Positions 57,300 to 64,000 of a stretch of 64,000 nucleotides of DNA are shown piece after piece. This DNA is from Formicarius rufipectus. Taxonomy: Eukaryota; Chordata; Aves; Passeriformes; Formicariidae. Positions within the stretch are counted from its first letter, which is position 1. Every line of letters starts with the position of its first letter. A program made the position numbers and the translations under genes. The stretch spans positions 1,001,891 to 1,065,890 of the forward strand of contig VXAU01004951.1 of NCBI GenBank assembly GCA_013399695.1, in the 5' to 3' direction. The notes beneath the pieces were generated by a model. The model saw only the letters and a program-made list of their open reading frames with translations, searched no databases and had not been told where the DNA came from.

Positions 57300-58535
57300 G
57301 CTGGGATGTAGAAGAGATAAGTTGTCAGTGTCAGGATATCCATCTTTTGAATTATGATATTTGAATAGTTTGGCAATAAGGCAGCTGCCTTCCAGTTGTG
57401 ATTCTGCCACTGACATTTTTTTTGGGCCATTGACTTCTTTTTGGTTTGTGTGGGGGTTTTTTGTTGTGNGTTTTTTTTATTTTTTTAACTCTTCTGCTTC
57501 AGCTTACCTGTTTGAACACAGGGTAGATGCATTGATGCAGCTTTGTGGTTTAGGAGACTTCTGAGGCTTAACTAATGTGACTCCTGTTTGTGAGTCACCT
57601 CAATGTGCTGAGATGAAGTGTGTTGTTGATAACTATTCAATAAAAAAGCCCTGGCAGAATGATAGGGTGCAGTGTCATCATGTTCCTGCACTATTTTGTG
57701 TGGCTGGTCCTTGAAAGAGGTGGTCACATCTCCTATACCCAAGCACAAATTCCCCCTTCTCCTGCCACCCTGTGGTCATATGGCCATACTCATAAGGCTC
57801 AGGACCTTGCTCATGGACCAGGATCTCCCTTGCAAGACATTATAAAAACACAGATTAAAAATATGATGTCTTCCCCTGCCTGTTTTATTTGTGCTAGCTC
57901 CTACGTACCAGTGTCCTTCCTCCCCCAAACTGATGTCGATAACCACTTGTATCATCCATGATCAAACTGTTCCTGTGCTTGCAATGCTGCCTGGCCTTTC
58001 CTGTCTGCATTAAGGCTCGATCTAGAGCAGTTCCTTGGTATACATGTCTTCTGTCAAGTGCTGAGTCAAATTCAGATCCTGTGTTGTAATTCATGATTTG
58101 GAAATAGACTAGGAAATACTGGTCTTGTTATCCAGAAGAAGAAAACACAGATGTTTGATTTTTTTTTCTCATAGGAAAGGTACACAGAATTCGCTCCTGT
58201 AGCAGAGCAGGGAGGCTCAACTGCACACCTGAAATGTAGACAACTCAACCTTGCCCTGATGTCAGCTGTGCATGATCCACAAATATATACACCCCTTTGT
58301 TTTTCACTGCTGCTGTGATTTCTCTACATGATGGGATACGCGTTTTTTTAAGAGTGTGTTCCTTTCATTCACGGTGTCCCATCTAGCAGGGTGTGGGATT
58401 GCTATGGAGCACACACACATTTACAATTCTCATCAGACAAGCTTGGCCTAAAAACCAGTTTAAGTATTTGAATACATGGTTGTGCTTGAAATCTGCCCCA
58501 AGTGTTAGAGGAATGTTTAGTCATCTCCTTACTAG
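57300..58535. other. Unique non-coding DNA, no gene seen
   Basis: T/G-rich sequence at 57410-57485 includes an ambiguous base at 57469. No frame above 100 codons and no recognised element. Confidence 0.55.
57469..57469. other. Ambiguous base N
   Basis: A single undetermined base in a T/G-rich run, probably a sequencing or assembly uncertainty. Confidence 0.95.
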
Positions 58536-58539
58536 GACA

Positions 58540-58870
58540 TAATCTTTGCTAGCACTTGGCTGGTACTTTATGTTTCCAAAGTGCTTTACAAATATCAATT
58601 AATCCCCAGGTACCAGCACAGCCGGTGCTTTGTTGTTCACATTGGGAGTTGAACATAAGTCTGATCCTAAAAGCAAGAGCCTTCACTGTCAGAGCTGACC
58701 TGCCTTCTAGGGCATCTTCAGCCTCTCTCTCTCCCCACTTCATGACCAGGGAGGGAGATTGCTGCAGTATTGGTTTGTGATGCCCTGGTAGTGCCTATCA
58801 AAAATTGTGTGAGCAGTAGACCCATCACCCGCCCTGGCCTGTTTTCAGGTAGAGAAACTGAGGAAGAATT
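58540..58870 (+). mobile_element. Possible MIR-like SINE relic
   Basis: 'tttccaaagtgctttacaaa' followed by 'tatcaattaatccccag' matches the amniote SINE phrase 'ctcaaagcgctttacaaacattaattaagcc'. About 230 bases later 'ggtagagaaactgaggaaga' fits the MIR core 'agatgaggaaactgaggcac'. The two parts may be one element with an insertion or two separate relics. Confidence 0.4.
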
Positions 58871-61800
58871 TGCATCAGGACTGGACTTTAGGTGGTATCA
58901 TTCCAAGTTCTGTCCTCAGTTCAGCAGGATCCAGTTGCCTTACAGTGAGCAAGTAACAACTTCAATCACCAAGCAAGATATAACGAAAGCAAATTATAAT
59001 AAGGAAAGGAGAGATGCCTCTGCCACTGCAGTGGCAGGGAACTGATGGGCTCTAGGGAGATGCTTCTCTTTCTGCCCATCAAAAAACAGTTCCCCTCCTC
59101 TAGATAAGTTCCAACCAGCAGAGAGCAAATCATGATTTAGATTTTTTTCCCAAAATCAATTAGACTCCTTCAATGATAGAAGCAATTTGTGTGACTTTTA
59201 ATCTTTTGCCGGCTCAGCCTGATCAGCACTTTTTGAAGAATGTGGAGCCAATGTCGCTGCTAATCCAGGTAAATCAACCATATCTGGAGACAGACAGACA
59301 GAGAGGGAAGGAAGGGAAGCTATTAAAACCAAAGAAGGCCCATTTCAGGACTAAAAGACATCAGTGAGGTACCTGATTTATAGGAGGAGAGTTGCCTTTC
59401 AGTCATTTTTAATGGAATATTATTAAAGGAAAATCAGGAGCTGTGAAACCTTTTGTGTCTCATCTCCTAATGTATTTATTTCTGCAGCAGAGAACCCTGT
59501 TAACCCCACCAGGTAATGTATTCCTCAGATGGCATGGATGGCAAGGTTGTCCCCTAGAAATTTTATTATGGAACAAACTCAGTTAAATATTTGCACATGA
59601 AAAGACTATCTCAAGGTTTCAGGGGTCTTAAATTTGTTTCCAAGGAAAACTGCCTAGTAGAGCTGCTGAATCTTCCTGCACGTGGGTATCAAATACCATA
59701 ATTTTCACATCTCTCTGGCCTTTTTTCCTTTGTCAACGCAAATGAGTTTAGACAGATGACTAGATGGATTCTTGCCTAAGGCAATGTCAGGCTCTGGGCA
59801 AAGTTTGGGTCACACTTCTAAATTGCTTTCCCATAATTTTTCAAGCAGAGTAATAGTTGAGATTGTTGTCATTGTAAGAAAGGCAAGTTCCACGTAGCAA
59901 TGACACACAAGCCTCAATCCTGCAGACACTTAATCACCTATTTAATTTTATGTGCTGGGAATAGTCTTGCAGCAGTTGCTGACAATTCTCACAGGTGATT
60001 GCACTGAAATGACAACTTCAAATTTGGCTGATGTGAATGACTAGGCTTTTTTTGTGATACCAAGAAGGACTCTACAAGAGCAAAGATGGCTGTAATGCTG
60101 TCAATCCCTTCTTAAGTTCTCCTCAGTAATACTTTCTAATACATGCTAACATACACAGGTGAAAAAAACACTTTTTCATTGGAATTCCAATTGGATGGTA
60201 CTGCCTGCATGAGAGGAGGTTCCTAGAGGTAGCCACCATTTTGGCTGACATAATGGTCAAGGAAGTGTGTGCCAAACTCAAAGCATTTAGCTATTGCATG
60301 AAATAGTGAGCCAGTTGCCTTCAAAGCCTCTGTGGATATAGGTCAGCTCATTGCATGTATGTATCTTTATGTTTTCCTGTAAGGTGTTTCCATAAGAATT
60401 AATTACCCCCTATGTCATTGGTTTCAGCCAGAACAGGGGCACAGCGAAAAGTGTGTTCACAGTCACCTATTGCCATCTCAAAAAAAAGGGGAATTGTAAA
60501 AACACGAATTTGATTTTATAAGATCAGGAAAGAGAACATCCTGGTGCTTTCATTTTTATTGTACTAGGTCTTCTAAGCAGGCTTTGTTTAAGCAGCATGA
60601 AAGTAGCTATAACCAAATCAGGCAAAATCTGATAGTAGGCTGATTAGGAAGGTGTGAGTTGCCTTCTTCCAGGTCCTCCCACGGCATGCCTGCTGAATGA
60701 GATTTGGTGCGGCTAAGCAACGTGTGTCATAGTTTGTGTGTGGGCACACTAAGAGAAACCCTGCCATTATGCTTCTTTGGAAGTTTTTCTTCAGCAAAAC
60801 TGTAAATGATAACATCAGTTAAGAGCTGCTGGAGATCTAAGACCTCAAGCAAAGCAAGAAGACAGGTTGTGGTCTAAGTATCACTGGCAAAAGCTGACAT
60901 AAAGTGTACACTGGCGTATCACAGCCAGCCTCTGGTCTTCTACTGGAAGGTCCATGCATGCTTACACAGGCATGGGTTTTGCAGCAGTGTGTGTGTATTG
61001 GAAGAGAGCAGTTTCATGTGATACTTTGGTAACATCTCATTCTGGTTCACGATTAGTGCTTTGGTGTGAGCATATTAGGCACAGGTCCATTTAAATTCTT
61101 CTCAGGCTTTTTACATGTTCCTGTGTGTGCTGTAATTGTGATGCATTAGGAGTATATGTTGAGTTCTAGATAGAGCTGCCCTGCCAAGGGCATATTTCAT
61201 CAAATGGTGATGCAGAAGTCTTGAACAGTTACTTGGGCTTGGTGCAGTCATTTAAGTACCCCAGTTACGTGGGCCACAAGAGCTCTCAGATATTCTGACA
61301 TTCTACTTCTGGACTTTGTATTTTTGCTGGGCAGCAAATTTCTGGGCTAGCAAATTCAATTGAAGGTTTGCCAGTGGGCTTTGGAGAGATGTGCCCACAG
61401 AAAGGGCTACATTCAAACCAGTTGGGAAAGTGTATATTTTTCACCAAATGGCAAAGAGGTGATCTTGCTGAAGTTTTCCATTAGCAAATTTCAGCTAGTC
61501 AAAAGGTTCTCCATTTTTTCTAACCAGAATACATTCCTCCATGTGAAAAGTCTTTTTCTTTTGAGGGAAAAAAATTCTTAATTAATTTAGAAACTGAAAT
61601 TTCCATTTAAAAAGTGTTTCAAAAGCCAGTTTTCGAGCAGATGCAGATCCATTCTTTCTCAAATCCAAAGGCTGTGGTACATACTCATCTAGAGCTGCAG
61701 TTGTCTTCCCAGTCTCTGCCCTACACTTCCCCCCAGGAGAGAGCATTTGAGAGGCCAGTCCTGTTCCTTAATCCCAGCAAAGCTGTTCATGCTGCAGCTG

Positions 61801-62276
61801 ATCCCCAAAGATTACTGCACCACATCAAATGTCTATGCACAAAATATACTGATATACTGTGTATTTCCTTAATATAATATTTCCTTTAATACCCTCTCAC
61901 ACCCTCCACTTTCTCTGCTCTCCAAGGACACAAGAACCATTTTAATTTTAGGTTTTCATTTTGTTTTGGTATATTATGTTTTTGTTTATTGCTTTCTGTC
62001 CCTCTGAGGTTCCCATACAAGACTTAGCTACATCTGGCTTTTATTTGAAGAAAGTCCAAGCTTGCTGCTCTCCTGACCTCACTGGGTTCTCTTTCATTGT
62101 GTGTTTTGGGTTTTTGTTTGGTTGGTTTTATTTCTGTTTGTGGGTTTTATAGCCAGGAATCTCTTGGGTTTCTTATCTCCCTTTTGTCATGGGACAATGG
62201 TCTGTCATCTCTGGTGTTTCTAGAGATGGGGAAGAATAAGGATGGCATGCAGTGGTTGTTTAATTAAAATGTGGAA

Positions 62277-62345
62277 TGTGTATATATACAAAGGCATGTA
62301 TATAATTTGTGCACATATGTATGCGTGCACATGTATACGTGTCTT
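62277..62345. repeat. TG/TA-rich low-complexity patch
   Basis: Alternating purine/pyrimidine steps (TGTATATATAC, GTGCACATATGTATGCGTGC) make an imperfect, decayed dinucleotide repeat. Confidence 0.75.
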
Positions 62346-62539
62346 ACTGATAATTGCTTTGAGCCTCTTTCTTTCTTTCCTGTGCTGGCTTTGACTGTTC
62401 ACTGTTTGCTACAGGGGAAAGAAAAAGCAGGAAGCACAGAGAAATGTCACAGCTGAGAGGGTTTCTGTAATCCTCCAGCATATGTTCAACATTAAAGCTC
62501 CTTCAGCAAGTCTGATGTGCTCACAGTCATCATGGGACC

Positions 62540-62760
62540 AGCAGTTAAAGCGCCCCAGTGCTGCCAGGAAAACGTTATCCTGGCCCTAATTGAGAGCGAC
62601 TTAACTAATGTTTCATTTCCTAATTAGTCCTTGTCAGCCGCTGGAAGGCCGTGGATGCTGCTGGTGGCATGGGGCCCATCGCTGCTGTAATTGAAGTTGT
62701 TCTGACAGTCCAGGGCTTTGGGGTGATCCATAAAGTAAGGCTGATGGTTCGGGACCAAAT
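62540..62760. promoter_or_regulatory. Candidate conserved regulatory block
   Basis: Several CpGs and homeodomain-type cores ('ggccctaattgagagcgact', 'tttcctaattagtccttg', 'gctgtaattgaagttg') stand in a non-repetitive stretch. At 62564-62583 there is a 20-base near-palindrome, CCAGGA-aAACGTTa-TCCTGG, with two mismatched positions and AACGTT at its centre. The texture fits a conserved enhancer. Conservation was not tested. Confidence 0.35.
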
Positions 62761-64000
62761 TGGGTGGAATAGGAGAGAGGGTCAAGCATCAGCTGAGACA
62801 CACAGTGAGCGTGCTCTGCCAAACCTGAATGGACACGAATCAACTCTGAAATGACAGAATAACAGTGAGGGAATGAGAACATCACTCTGTGCTGTGCTCA
62901 GTGGGAGCACAGGTGGCTGGGGAGAGCTAGCCAAAGGGAGCTGCTGGGAGTAAATGCAGGTGGAGAGAAGATCCTTTCTTGAAGAGAAGTTAATGGGCAA
63001 GGACAGGCCAACTACAAGGAATGCTATGCTCATCTTCAGAGCACAGAGCACCAAGAAGTGCTTTGCCATCAACTTGAATCTTAGATCAGTGAAGAACCAT
63101 ATATTCCTTAGGAGGTTTTGGCCTCTCCTTCATCCTTGCCATTCCCTGGCATGAGTTTGGTGCCATGTACTTGGCCTCCTTCACTTTTGAGCACCATGGC
63201 TGAGCTCTTGCCTTCCTTCCTACCATTGATTATCCTTTATCTCCACTGGGACGGGGCATCCACAAGGCTTTAGTGCTGAGCTGCCATGCTGGGGCTGTGG
63301 GCACCTGACAGGGTGTCACATCATCCTGGGACAGGGTGTTCAGCTAGTGATTGGAAAAAAGACTTCTAGAACCCCCATCCAGGTAGAGATAGGAGACGAT
63401 GAGAATGTGAGTTTGAGATCAAATTACAGCTCGAAAATGATTTGTGGTTGTTCAGCAGAGGGTTTATTGTGCCTTCACAGAAGTTGTTTACCAAAAAGCT
63501 TGGTAAACAGTGGACTGGGATGCATCCAATGGAGGAATCCTTGCTCATCACACAAATCCCAAGAGTTGTGAAAAGAGGCATCTGGGCACTCTGGACTTGG
63601 CAGACACAGCTGGCCTGCACTCAAAGGACAAGTGGGCAGTGTCAACTCTGAGGTTCACAGGCAGTGCATGGTCACTTGCTGGCATTTTCCACCCAGATAG
63701 CCCCATCTGTTCCACTCTGGCCCTGGGAAATGGGGTGGATGGGATAAAAAGCTTCTCCACATTGGGATTGTGGTGACTGTGGTCCCATGGCAGTGCTGTC
63801 TGCGTGTTGGGCTGTTGCAGTTCTGCCTGTGCCTCAAGAAGTCGTGACCCTCATGATGAGGGTCTGCAGCTCACGGGACATGTCACAAAAGGCACATGTG
63901 CAGTTTAGTGGGCAGTGGTAACAGGGGTACAACAATCCCTTTAAACTGGGGTAAATCCCTGCCTCTCATTACTGACACTGGTGATGCTTTATTTTCTCTA

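Larger units (their letters stand above)
58875..64000. other. Unique non-coding DNA, no gene seen
   Basis: No gene or repeat is well supported. Frames are under 100 codons. A TG/TA-rich low-complexity patch lies at 62277-62345. The block 62540-62760 is the most promising regulatory candidate and is listed separately. 59390-59520 is AT-rich with several ATTA cores but otherwise unremarkable. Confidence 0.55.

Noticed and set aside
1..64000. CRISPR arrays, operons, phage, plasmid or endogenous retrovirus features
   Set aside because: No regularly spaced repeats, no bacterial gene layout, and no long terminal repeat pair or retroviral domain could be seen.

Overview
The window looks like avian nuclear DNA from a gene-poor interval, either intergenic or inside very large introns. 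The best evidence for a bird is a short, fairly well-preserved CR1 retroposon 3' end at 25731-25885, with the phrase GGAAGGGACCTTAAAGATCA typical of bird CR1 copies. At least seven older CR1 fragments accompany it. I found no convincing protein-coding exon, no functional tRNA or rRNA gene, no CRISPR array and no prokaryotic operon structure. Reading frames are short, overlap on both strands, and encode nothing I recognise apart from a decayed LINE reverse transcriptase.

Layout. 1-11.3 kb is unique AT-leaning sequence with one old MIR-like SINE relic (3600-3840), a CT microsatellite (6426-6449) and a pyrimidine-rich tract with an internal duplication (9330-9500). 11.3-17.2 kb has two CR1 fragments in opposite orientation and a MIR relic. 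17.2-28.8 kb is mostly unique, with SINE/LINE tails near 19.8, 20.3 and 21.5 kb and the young CR1 at 25.7 kb. 28.9-29.6 kb carries a LINE-2-like reverse-transcriptase relic. 33.0-34.6 kb holds a sense/antisense pair of CR1 fragments, the second apparently interrupted by a small palindrome-ended element. 37.38-37.61 kb is a compact CpG-rich block with pol III box A- and box B-like motifs and several hairpins. 50.2-50.5, 55.4-55.9 and 56.2-57.3 kb are further CR1 fragments. Several blocks (30.4, 36.7, 48.3, 50.6, 51.3 and 62.5 kb) have clustered homeodomain-type cores or isolated CpGs and could be conserved regulatory elements, but one sequence cannot show conservation.

The most interesting item is the CpG-rich tRNA-like element at about 37375-37612. 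Its base composition, hairpins and box A/B spacing set it apart from its surroundings and it is not CR1. I could not assign it to a SINE family from memory. I see no genes here that act together as a system. Repeat identities rest on remembered consensus patterns, not a search, so element ends are approximate.
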